A DNA stretch of 64,000 nucleotides from positions 30,542,017-30,606,016 of the forward strand of contig OX359269.1 in NCBI GenBank assembly GCA_947179155.2, written 5' to 3'. Position numbers and translations under genes: made by a program. The notes under the pieces are model-generated. The model did no database searches and had not been told where the DNA came from. It saw nothing but the letters and a program-made list of their open reading frames with translations. Positions 12,175 through 21,081 of this stretch are shown in pieces. The stretch comes from Hedera helix (lineage: Eukaryota > Streptophyta > Magnoliopsida > Apiales > Araliaceae). Each line of letters opens with the position of its first letter. Position 1 is the stretch's first letter.

Positions 12175-12187
12175 AAGTTTGGGGGTA
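12175..12187 (+). other. ELEMENT A polypurine tract
   Basis: AAGTTTGGGGGTA lies two bases before the 3' LTR (TT then TGATGAG). This is the expected place for the plus-strand primer of a Ty3/gypsy element. Confidence 0.85.
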
Positions 12188-12189
12188 TT

Positions 12190-13406
12190 TGATGAGTGGT
12201 AATTATACCCACGAATTGAGTACTCTTGGAATTAATTTATTGCTATTTTTATATGTTTTCATAATATTTTTATTAGTTTTTATGTTTAAATATCTCAGGT
12301 GATGCAGTGAAGGGTAAAAAAGGCATTCCGAGTGGTTGGTAGCATTTCTGTAAATTCAGTGAACCAGTGTAGCGCCTAGGCACCGATTTAGGGCATAAAT
12401 TGGGCGCCTAGGCACCCAATGCCAAGGTTTTGTTTTGCTTTGCTGTTATATGCGAGAAAAGGAGGAAAACACGATAGATTCATTTTCTTATTCACAAGAA
12501 CAGAGGACAGAGCAACCAACTGAAAAACGGAAAAGAGGTTACAAAGAAAGATTCATCTATCTTGGATACTAACAAAATGAAGGGAATGATTAGAGATTAA
12601 TCTCATTGTATTTAAGAGTCTTTATCTTATTCATTTCTTAGCTTTTGTAATCCAAACATGCTTACTCTTTTGTTAATAAAAGTTATTTCTAAAACCATGA
12701 ACTAACTTCATTTCTAGGATCACAATGGAGCTCATTGCTTAAGTTTAATTGAATATCTCTCTTTTTAACGTGTATGGATTGAAAATGAATGGTTATCATG
12801 TTTTGTTCTTCATGTATGGATTATTTACCTTGTAAGTAATGTAGTGTTGTTTATGATATTAAAAAATGGAGTAAATAACTTGACCTAAAGCATGATAGCA
12901 CTGGTAGGATTCTTTATCTTCGGATGGAGTGCCTAGCTTGTATCTCGAATAGTAATATATCGGGGTATCTTGTGTAGTCTTGTTCAGAATTGTTTTTATT
13001 GTCATCTTGCTTAATTAGGATCACATAGGAATATAGTGATCTAATTAGTAGGGTGTGAATCATTTAACTATCGAAAAATGTTTATGATTGCTTATATTCT
13101 CAGATTACCATTCGTTCGATCTTAGCATTAAAAAGAAGGGTGTGAGGTTTAAATGAGGTAGTGAGTAAAGTTGTACTCTTAGCTTGTTTAAATCTAACTC
13201 TAGTTGCCAAGTTTTATTTATTTTATCAATCTTTGTTAACTAAAATCTTCAACATCAATCATTGTTTAAATAGGATTAATTTGCTATGAGTTTAGTATTT
13301 GAAAAATATTAGCGTAACTCTCTGTGAGATCGACATATAAATACTTTATACTACTTGAAGGCCGTGTAATCTTGCACGTTAATATTAATCGTGAAAACGG
13401 TTGTCA
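12190..13406 (+). repeat. ELEMENT A 3' LTR
   Basis: It starts TGATGAGTGG and ends GGTTGTCA, matching 1754-2969. It carries mutated versions of the 14-bp palindrome (AGCGCCTAGGCACC and GGCGCCTAGGCACC). It is followed by GGTTT, the partner of GGTTC at 1749-1753. Confidence 0.92.
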
Positions 13407-13411
13407 GGTTT

Positions 13412-14781
13412 CAATATAACCAATAACCAATACATAATAGAAAATAGGAATAGGATACAAAATACTAATCTCCTAATGTTCTTACCTATCCAAATCCTCT
13501 AAACAAAAGAAAAAAGAGAAGAAAAGATAAAGAAGATAAGTCTCTAATTAAAACGTAAAAGTCAAAAACTCTCTCTCTCGCTTAATAAAAATATAATTTA
13601 AATTTCAAAAGACTAAAAGTAACTAATTAATATTAAATAAAATATAAATAAATTGGGTTCTCACAACATTGAACCTTAAATTTTTGTATATCATGGGACA
13701 TCAAATATTAGACCACTCGAAACGGATGTGGGCTTTACATGAGTTTGTCATGTAATGCAATTTGACTTGCATGAGTCTGCCGCAATATTTTCTGTGATCA
13801 TAAGATTTTATGTCTTGAAATTTTAAAAATTTAAGGTTCAATATTCTAAAAATTATATATTGGAGTTCACTTCATAAATTTAAAAAATTTAGAAGGTCAA
13901 AAAGTACTTTTAAGCCTAATTACTTAGTGATAAGAATTCTTATTTAATATTTTTTAACATTCGTAATCCTATTTCATTTACTATATTACCCGCTTTCAAA
14001 TTCTAAACTCTCTCAATCATTTTTATATTGTACTTTTTTCTTACATATATTAAACATTATGCCCGTGCATAAGCACTGGAGCTTAAGCTAGTTTTAGTAC
14101 AGAGTGAGACAGATGAAAAAGTAAAAGTACACGAGTGTGTAATCCATGCAACTTGCTTGATAGTGTTGTGCAATAACAGTATCAAAAAGTCTTTCACCTT
14201 ATTTTTAATTTTATGAAATAGAAATATGTATAAGCAAAAGGCTAATATTACGGGTCTCAATTTTAGACGGGGATATTTTCTAGTATAGCTAATCACAAAA
14301 AAAACCCTAATATTATTTGAAATATATTTTGATATTAAAATTTTGAGATCCTCAACGTAGCCGACGGTAATAGAAAAGTCTTCTTGTTTACTTCTTTTGA
14401 TAGTGTATATATTGGAACGTCTTGCATGTCTTTGGTTCACAAAAAGGTCATGTAATGCATTAGTTTTATGCCATAACATGTTGAAATATTTAACTGAAAC
14501 ACACGTGCGTCGGTGCATGTAATGATAATAATAATTTTTTTAATAACATTTTTATTTTGTTTCCCTCTTATTCTTACCTTTTGAATATGACATACCTTTC
14601 AGTAATGAAATTTTAGTCATTTTACAATAAATAAATAAAATTCACGAAAATCAAAGTCAAAATAGACGTATAAAGTAAACTCGTAAATTTGTGTAACTCA
14701 ATACAGTCATGTGTTAGTTAGATTCATGCCATGGAGGCAAAGGTTAAGCACCGGTTTTAATTAAATTAATGTCTTTAATTG
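13412..14781. other. AT-rich intergenic stretch with a Helitron-like 3' end
   Basis: No coding frame is convincing. The 153-codon frame on the - strand at 14057-14518 has no recognisable motif and a base composition like its surroundings. The only structured piece is a hairpin followed by CTAG at 14061-14091, listed separately. Confidence 0.5.
14061..14091 (+). mobile_element. Candidate Helitron 3' terminus
   Basis: A short hairpin (CCCGTGC, four-base gap ATAA, GCACTGG, one mismatch in the stem) is followed about 10 bases later by CTAG and then T. This is the classic arrangement at plant Helitron 3' ends (hairpin then CTRR, inserted before T). I could not find the matching TC-starting 5' end, so the extent is unknown and the call rests on a short motif. 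Confidence 0.35.
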
Positions 14782-14937
14782 TGTTGGATATATTTGACAC
14801 CTATATACTCGTTTAAAATTATATCTTCACCTAAAAGATTAACGTATTAATTCTATGGTCTATTAAAATATTATATATTTTTAATTTTTTTCTTTATGAT
14901 TCGATGTACAATTTTACTATCACGCGGCATATCAACA
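14782..14937 (-). repeat. TRIM 3' LTR (left copy)
   Basis: On the + strand it starts TGTTGGATATATTTG and ends ATATCAACA. It pairs with 15299-15453, sharing the words TATATACTCGT, GATTCGAT and TTTACTATCA in the same order and spacing. Confidence 0.88.
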
Positions 14938-15298
14938 ATCTCTCTCTTAAATTTTAATTAACCATACTTTTTTGAGCATCAAGTCTCTCTGTCTGATGAG
15001 ATTTATCTCTCAATATCTTCTTGTTTGATCCACCAAGAGTCTCTCCATGAAAAGTCTATCATTTGCTCAAAGATTACATAATCCACGAACCATTCATAAC
15101 TCATTGAGCTTAACTCATCATATCTTTCCCTAATGACGAACCCACATTCCTTACACTCTTCAATATCTCTTGTTATGAGTCAACCAAGAACCTTTACGAG
15201 AAGAGTCAACCACTTGCTCAATAAATTATTTTTGTTCATCATACGCAGTCCATACTATATCCATAACTCAAGCCCATAATCATGGTTCTAATACCAAT

Positions 15299-15453
15299 TG
15301 TGCGATATATTTGGCGCATATATACTCGTCTAAAATCACATCTTGACCCAAAAATTAACTCATTAGATCTATGGTCCATTAGAATATTATATGTCCTTAA
15401 TTTTTCTCCTTATGATTCGATATGAAACTTTACTATCATGCAGTACCTCAACA
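15299..15453 (-). repeat. TRIM 5' LTR (right copy)
   Basis: On the + strand it starts TGTGCGATATATTTGG and ends ACCTCAACA. It lies directly next to the primer-binding-like sequence at 15284-15296, which sets the orientation as - strand. Confidence 0.88.
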
Positions 15454-15585
15454 AATTGAAGTGTTTAACTTCTGAGCACTGGGTTTAATGGGACACACAC
15501 AAAAAACGATTAAAGCTAAATTAATTTCTATAAGTTTGCTTAGTTAACCTTTATTATTAATAAAAAAAAAAAAAAAGTTCAGAAG

Positions 15586-15852
15586 TACTCCCTCTATTCC
15601 AAATTATATGATCATTATTAACTCTTAAAAATCAATGTGAGATATTTTCAAATTCAGAATTGAGATGACTCATTAAAAATTATGAAACAATAAAACTTAC
15701 AATGAGTAATACTTTTTAGATAGTTTAGAATATTCATTATTGTATTAATTAAAATTAAAAGAATATGCGTCAATTTTGAATTTAAAAAATTATTAAATTA
15801 AATTTAAAAAATTAATAATAATAATCAAATAATATAAAATGGAAAGAATATA
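15586..15852. mobile_element. Stowaway-like MITE (degenerate)
   Basis: The left end reads TACTCCCTCTATTCCAAATT, close to the well-known start of plant Stowaway/mariner MITEs. The right end (AATATAAAATGGAAAGAATA) is a decayed inverted counterpart. Length of about 267 bp and the AT-rich non-coding interior fit. The right terminal repeat is poor, so the exact end is uncertain. Confidence 0.5.
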
Positions 15853-17184
15853 ACGATACAAAATATAGATTGTCCCTTTTGTAATTAAAAGTTAAAACTC
15901 GGGAAGAGGAGTGAAAGATTAATCAAGTCCGCCCTTGTTGAATGTTACTTTCATGGAGTATTACTAATTTTGTATCCCTTAGAACTTTTATGTTAAGTAC
16001 CTTGACTTCCATTCCACCAAATTTGACAGGGTCACATAAAGATGCTTAAAACACACTACAATTTTTAACCCTCCGAAAATAAAAGTCCCAAGTTTTTATT
16101 GTCTTTTAAGCATTGTTATTGAATAAATTATCAGCAAACTTGATATAGTGGGTCTACAACAACTAAATGGAAAATAATATACTGTATATAGTTGGTTAAA
16201 AGCTCATTTAGTATTTGGTTCGTTTTAATTTTAAGTTTATGTTTATTATTTTTCGTTTTATATGTTTCTACTTCACTTGCTTTCATCCGTAGAAATAAAA
16301 TTCATTATTCTATAATCTTACTTATAGTTCATAGTTTTGTTTAACTTTATTAAAGATTAACATGATTTGACATCTGAATCTCGCTAAAGTTAAAATTGTG
16401 TGGTTCTCAAAATTAAAAACTATTAAAAAAATTACGCTTTTTGCAATTAATTTATGATTTAATATAAATAAAAATAAAATTTTGAAAGCACCAAAAAAAT
16501 ACCAGATGGACTCGATCTAAACATACTTTTAATAAATAGCTAGTTAATATATGTATGTATGTGTGTGTAATGAAATTTAACATTAATTGTCAATTATACA
16601 ATATTTTTATTTGTATAAATAATTTTTTAAGCAATAAAATTTAACATTGTCAATTATTGTCATGATTTGATTATTTAAAATTTCAACTACATATTGTAAT
16701 ACAATTTGATTTAATTAATATAAATTATATTACAAATAAATACATTGAAATTATTTAAATCTAATTAAAATATGAATATTTAGGATATTTCTCATGCCTC
16801 TACTAAGAGTAATAACAGGTAAAAAAAAAGTTCTCCTGACAATAGCGGCAAGCATGATTTTTAAGCATTTGATTTCGAATTAAACAATTGAAGATAAATT
16901 TGTTAGAATCGCTACCCTCTGTGTGTGTGTGTGTGTTATATTCCTATTTAACCTTTTATTGTATAATTCTTATTTTTTAAAATTAACGTTTTAGGAGAAA
17001 AAATATAAATTGATAAATATAATTAATATTTTGTTTAATTGATCGAAATGGATATAAGATCTCAATATTTTTCTTTCAAAAATTATAAAAATAAATAAAT
17101 TAGGGTTTTAATCTCGAAAAAAACAAATAAAAAGAAATGGAGGAGAGTATACTGATCAGTAGCAAAGTCGGCCACTTTACTTAT
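15853..17184. other. AT-rich intergenic stretch
   Basis: I see no gene or defined element. A short GT repeat is present at 16920-16936. The rest is AT-rich sequence with many stops in all frames. Confidence 0.5.
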
Positions 17185-17890
17185 TTGGTAAGGATGTACA
17201 TTGGTAAAAACTTATACCGAATCGACCAAAACCGTATCGAATTGATTATCGAATTTATCAAAAAATTAAAAATATATAATAATACTGGTACTAAACTATC
17301 CGGTATCCCGAACCGAATTTACCTATTCAATACAAATGCGGTATGAGTATTTAACGTTAACTACCCATTTTTCGTTTGCCAATTTTGTAGTCTTTCACTT
17401 TGTTAATAACGTGAAGATTTACACCGGTACAACAATCCAAATTAAAATTTATAGGAGAAAGAAAAACAAACTCATGTACACAAAAGTTGTAAAAACTTGC
17501 AAATCCAAACCCCCGTATCAATTTTTCATACTTCCGCAATTTTTCACACATTTAGAATATGATATATCAGTAACAGAAGAAGAAGATTTAGAAAAATGAG
17601 AGAGTTTGAGAAATGAGAAGTCAAAAGAAAACGAATCTAGAGATAAATTTTGAGAGTTGCGAAGTTTTACTTTTTCATTACCCTAAGCAACTAAACTATT
17701 ATTATAATATCAAATATATATAAAATACATGAAAATTAATGAACCGGTAAATCAGTCTGATACGGTACCTACCAAAGTTGCAAAATTAAACACCGTTCCC
17801 CGAATCCCAACTAGCCGGTAAATACCAAAAAAAATTAGTGATACTGTATCGGTTCGAGGAAAATATCGAATCCATCTGTTCGACACCATC
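17185..17890. mobile_element. Non-autonomous hAT-like element (degenerate)
   Basis: The left side begins GGATGTACATTGGTAAAAAC, followed by repeated CCGAATCGACC/CGAATTG words. The right side carries inverted forms (CGGTTCGAGGAAAATATCGAA, then GTTCGACACC). This inverted CGAA/TTCG pattern with a G-rich start is typical of small hAT-derived elements in dicots. No clear 8-bp target duplication was found. The open frames inside (17137-17346, 17336-17599) are products of this repeat sequence, not genes. Confidence 0.4.
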
Positions 17891-19154
17891 GATTTTAAAA
17901 AAATACAGATTTTTTTGCATAAATTTACTTGTTTGTATGTTTTCTGTAGAAAATTTTTACAGCTTTGAAATCGTGTGGCGTTGTGTATCTAACTCAGGTT
18001 AATGAGGTATGGCTCAATCCGATTTTTCAAAACTTTTTCTTATATTTTCACCTGAGGTTTTATTAAATTTTACTTATAATCCTTCTTAAAATTTTTGCAT
18101 GTTTCTATAAAATGTTCCACCGGGTCTGAAATACATTTATATTAAATAATTAAAATTAATTTAAGATATTTACAAATTCAAAAATAATGCTACTTATTTA
18201 ATTTTAATAAAAATAAATCTTATAATTAGTAATATTGTTTACTTAGTTTACAATTTTTCATAATGACTTGTTTATAATTAAAAGAATTCTTTTATGTTTT
18301 AATTTTGAGAATATCTCAAATTTATTTCAAGAAGCCAAAGACACGCGTACACACAAATATGTGTGTGTGTGTGTGTGTGAGTGTGTGTGTGATCCATACT
18401 AATAATTAAACTACATGATGTGATAAGATTTCAAGTTTTTAATGAATTCTAATTTAGTTATTTATAGTAATTTAAGATTCACAATAAATATTAATACAAT
18501 TATTAAATTGCGTTTATGCTAATATTTCAACCTTCAATGAATTATAATTTAGTGATAAAATTTTGTAAGCAAGGGGTTTTAACCAAGTTTAAGGTAGAAC
18601 AAATTTATGTTTGATTATATATAGTTGCTTGGCTTTATGGGTAATGAATAAATAAAAATATATCCCGAATTGAAATGTAGTACCTATAACCAAAATATAA
18701 TAGTATAGCTACCTTAATAAAATAAAATAAAATGGGTTTTGGAGTACATCTTTCCACCAATGCACCAAAAGATGTCTGGAAGTTAAAGCCCACAAGAATT
18801 TTTATTATTACATACGCAAAAGCTCAGTCATTAAAAAACCCACTAATGTTATTGTTAGGCCCAATATCAGTTTAGCAAATCCCTGCTTTTGAAAATATTT
18901 GACTTCTAGAAATCCATTGTTTGGAATTTGGATACCTGTTACCAGTGCACCACCATGGGCTTAATGAATTGTGGGCTATATGAGTAGACTAATAATTACA
19001 AAAAGAGAGCAATAAATTCAAACCATTCAATTTCACATTAGTAAGAAAACATAAAATTAAGGACAAATAACTGTCATAATTAATAATTCAAATTCAAATA
19101 TTTGGAATCTAACAACAAAAACAAATCCATAATACAAAATTCAAATCAAAATGA
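17891..19154. other. AT-rich intergenic stretch with a GT microsatellite
   Basis: The only structured feature is a (GT)n tract at 18361-18391, interrupted once by GA. No gene is seen. Confidence 0.5.
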
Positions 19155-19184
19155 ATGAAAAATAAAAAAATTATCTTATCTATC

Positions 19185-19475
19185 CTAATCTTCATCTTCC
19201 TCATCATCTTCCTCTACTGTCTCCTCACTCTCTTCATCATCGCATCCGTCGCGAATCTCCGCATTCCCTTCATCATCCTCCTCTGCCGTCTCACCTTCAT
19301 CATTATCTTTATCATCCTCCTCCGCTGCTGTCTCCCCTTCATCATTCTCTTCATCTGCCTCTCTTTCATCATCCTCCTCCGTCGCAAATCTACAGTAGTC
19401 CTTAGTTGCGCCGCCTCTACATCGCCCTCTCCTCCCTTTCATCATTCTCATTCGCCGCAAAATGGTTACCCACAA
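19185..19475 (-). pseudogene. Acidic repeat-coding fragment, source gene unknown
   Basis: On the - strand this reads as a chain of Glu/Asp-rich units: EGETAAEEDD, then EGETAEEDDEGN, then EESEETVEEDDEEDED. The underlying DNA is a degenerate tandem repeat of CTCCTC/CATCATC words. It may come from an acidic region of a host gene captured together with the AMT1 pieces, or may be a simple repeat that happens to be open. The + strand frame over the same bases encodes only hydrophobic low-complexity sequence. I do not recognise the product. Confidence 0.25.
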
Positions 19476-19918
19476 AAACTAATATGGTTACATTTATATA
19501 AATGTGTTGGTTACCAACTGCATCACATTCAAAATAAATTTGTAACATAATAAAACTAAATTGGTTACCTTGGTCTGAAGGTTTAGCAACCAGCATGAAA
19601 GTTTGGCTACCAACTGCATCACTTTCAAAATAAATTGATAACCTAAAATTTTTGTTACCTTGGTATGAAGGTTTGGTTACCTTGATATAAAGGTTTGGTT
19701 ACCAACTGTGTTTAGTTACCTAAAGTTACTGCACGAAAAAACTAGTTACTACACATTCAGAAATTGGTTATCTCCATACTAGTGTTTGATTACTTAGATT
19801 TATTGTATGAAAAATTAGTTACTACACATTCAGGAATTGGTTACCTCAATACTAGTGTTTAGTTACATTCATACTAGTGTTTGGTTACCTAAATTTACTG
19901 TAACAAAAAATCGCCACT

Positions 19919-20008
19919 TGCCTCCTCTTCTCCTCCTACCTCGTCTTCTTTATGTAGCTCGACTTCCCCATGCTCTACGCCATCTATGTCCGCGCCAAAA
20001 ATACCATA

Positions 20009-20044
<36 letters not shown>

Positions 20045-20110
20045 ACCAGCCTCTTCTACTACCTTTTCAGCTTCGTCTTTGCCTTCGGCGCCCCCTCCAA
20101 TGCCTTCATA
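19919..20110 (+). pseudogene. AMT1-type ammonium transporter gene fragment (captured)
   Basis: Read from 19919, the frame gives LLFSSYLVFFM, a stop, LDFPMLYAIYV, then RAKNTINIMLTNVLDAAA, LFYYLFSFVFAFGAPSNAFI. Plant AMT1 transporters carry, at this place in their first transmembrane segments, LLFSAYLVFAMQLGFAML and RAKNTMNIMLTNVLDAAA, so the match is nearly residue by residue. The stop at 19955-19957 falls where AMT1 has Gln (CAG to TAG). In AMT1 this region forms early membrane helices of the ammonium channel. The fragment is about 64 codons of a roughly 500-residue protein, so it is a captured relic, lying inside repeat sequence. Confidence 0.88.
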
Positions 20111-20220
20111 TTCACACTCATGCGTCAATGGAGTCTTCACATTCATGGTTGGATTCTCTCGATTTCTCTAGATAACCAAATACTAATATGAAGGTAACCA
20201 AACACTATTATGGAGGTTAC

Positions 20221-20299
20221 CAACAACGGCGATGTGGTTGGTGGTGTTGGCGCTGAAGAACTGCGCCAACTGATTGGCGAAGCAGTTGATTTTTGCCAT
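20221..20299 (-). pseudogene. AMT1-like N-terminal fragment, inverted relative to the other AMT1 piece
   Basis: From the ATG at 20299 on the - strand the frame reads MAKINCFANQLAQFFSANTT and on to about residue 26. AMT1 proteins begin with a short Met-Ala, a Cys-Ser/Ala, a Leu-Ala-x-Phe/Leu-Leu block and an Asn-Thr-Thr stretch, so this resembles the N-terminus that belongs just upstream of the 19919-20110 fragment. Orientation and order are rearranged, since the two face each other about 110 bp apart. The match is short and weaker than the other piece. The fragment stops at a GGTAACC word, one of the element's repeated words. Confidence 0.55.
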
Positions 20300-20639
20300 G
20301 GCTGTCTGATTTACTTTAAAGAGAAACACTGATAAAAGAGAGGGATTTGAGAGGTCCAATTTAATTGAATCCCTTTTTATGGATAGTTTGTTTGACTTTT
20401 CATTCAACTTTTTATTTCAATTTTTTAAGTAATTTGAATTTTGAATTTTAAAATTTGAAACCAACTACCCATTAAATCACCTAACTAAATTAATGGAATA
20501 ACAATGCACTAATTTAGAAATTAAATATTAAAGATTTACTAATTTTATAAATATTTTATGTATGCACTTTTGTTGTAATATTTTTTAAAAAGATACTAGT
20601 AAATATAATTCTCCCTATAAAATACCTATAAATGAACTT

Positions 20640-21081
20640 GGTTTTTCTCGGCTCGACTCAATTAAACCGTTCGGCTCAACTTGATTAAATTGGTCTCGAG
20701 TTCAGCTCGATTTGATTAAATCGGTTCCTAGTTCAATTTCAACTATTAAACAAGTTGAATACAAATAAATTCTTTTAGTTAAACGAGCCGAGTTTGAACA
20801 CTAGAGTATCCAACTCGAATGTCTCTTAAATAAACCCAATTAATTTAACATTTAATTAATTATTTTTTTAATTTTTATAATAATAAAATTATTAAACGAG
20901 TCGAGCTTTAAGCATGACAAAGCTAGACTTGCTTAAACTCAACTCGTTTATTGAAAGGAGTGAATTTGATACTTCATATCAAGATCGTTTAACATTCAAT
21001 TTGACTCGTCTCGATTATTTTTAAACGAGTTCGAATTCAACAAGTCAAAAGTCATCTCAACTTAATTTTTTGACAGCTCTA
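20640..21081. mobile_element. Small hAT-like repeat (degenerate)
   Basis: The stretch is filled with GGCTCGACTC, GAGTTCAGCTCGA, AACGAGCCGAG and AACGAGTCGAGC words in both directions, and ends TTTTTTGACAGCTCTA. TTGACAGCTCTA is a common right terminus of small hAT elements in dicots. The left terminus and a target duplication were not found. Confidence 0.4.

Larger units (their letters stand above)
11316..12189 (+). other. ELEMENT A 3' untranslated region with two purine tracts and one conserved stem-loop
   Basis: This is the stretch between the end of coding sequence and the 3' LTR. It holds a purine tract AAGTTTGGGGGTA at 11396-11408, a 29-nt stem-loop at 11753-11781 shared with ELEMENT B, and the true polypurine tract at 12175-12187. 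Both purine tracts follow a TGAGGACA word by about 10-20 bases. No protein-coding frame is seen. Confidence 0.7.
1754..13406 (+). mobile_element. ELEMENT A: old Athila-like Ty3/gypsy retrotransposon, integrase-less, interrupted by a solo LTR
   Basis: Two direct LTRs (1754-2969 and 12190-13406) begin TGATGA and end GTCA. They are flanked by GGTTC on the left and GGTTT on the right, a 5-bp target duplication with one mismatch. Inside, in order, are a primer-binding site matching the 3' end of tRNA-Asp, a broken gag, aspartic protease, reverse transcriptase, RNase H, the start of the integrase zinc region, an unrelated plant-transposon domain, a long 3' untranslated region and a polypurine tract. 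LTRs differ at roughly 5-8% of positions in the parts compared by eye, so the insertion is old. Removing the nested solo LTR and its duplicated site leaves about 8.75 kb. The tRNA-Asp site and the protein motifs place it in the Athila/Tat group; Athila is my preferred lineage. Confidence 0.9.
14782..15453 (-). mobile_element. TRIM retrotransposon (672 bp, complete, non-coding)
   Basis: Two ~156-bp direct repeats (14782-14937 and 15299-15453) have TG...CA ends, and the unit is flanked on both sides by AATTG (14777-14781 and 15454-15458). On the - strand, TGGTATTAGAACC (15284-15296) sits two bases inside the right LTR and resembles a primer-binding site for initiator tRNA-Met. A purine tract AAGAGAGAGAT ends at the inner edge of the left LTR (14938-14948). 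No coding capacity exists. The LTRs look about 80-85% alike by eye, so this is an old insertion. It fits a terminal-repeat retrotransposon in miniature, which depends on enzymes from other elements. Confidence 0.88.
19155..20470. mobile_element. Composite repeat carrying captured gene fragments (possible Pack-type element)
   Basis: This block differs sharply from its AT-rich surroundings. It contains (i) a GC-richer, acid-coding segment at 19190-19470, (ii) an array of words based on TGGTTACC and CTAGTGTTTGGTTACC from 19470 to 19905, (iii) a + strand AMT1 fragment at 19919-20110, (iv) the same words in inverted form (GGTAACCAAACACTATTATGG) at 20193-20213, and (v) a - strand AMT1 N-terminal-like fragment at 20221-20299. 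Inverted arms around captured gene pieces suggest a foldback, MULE or Helitron-type capture. I cannot identify the ends or a target duplication, so the element class stays open. Confidence 0.5.

Noticed and set aside
14057..14518. 153-codon frame on the - strand
   Set aside because: No motif, AT-rich codons like the surroundings, and it overlaps a Helitron-like end.
19155..19550. 131-codon hydrophobic frame that looks like a membrane protein
   Set aside because: It is the complement of an acidic tandem repeat (CATCATC/CTCCTC words). The Leu/Ile runs come from low-complexity DNA.
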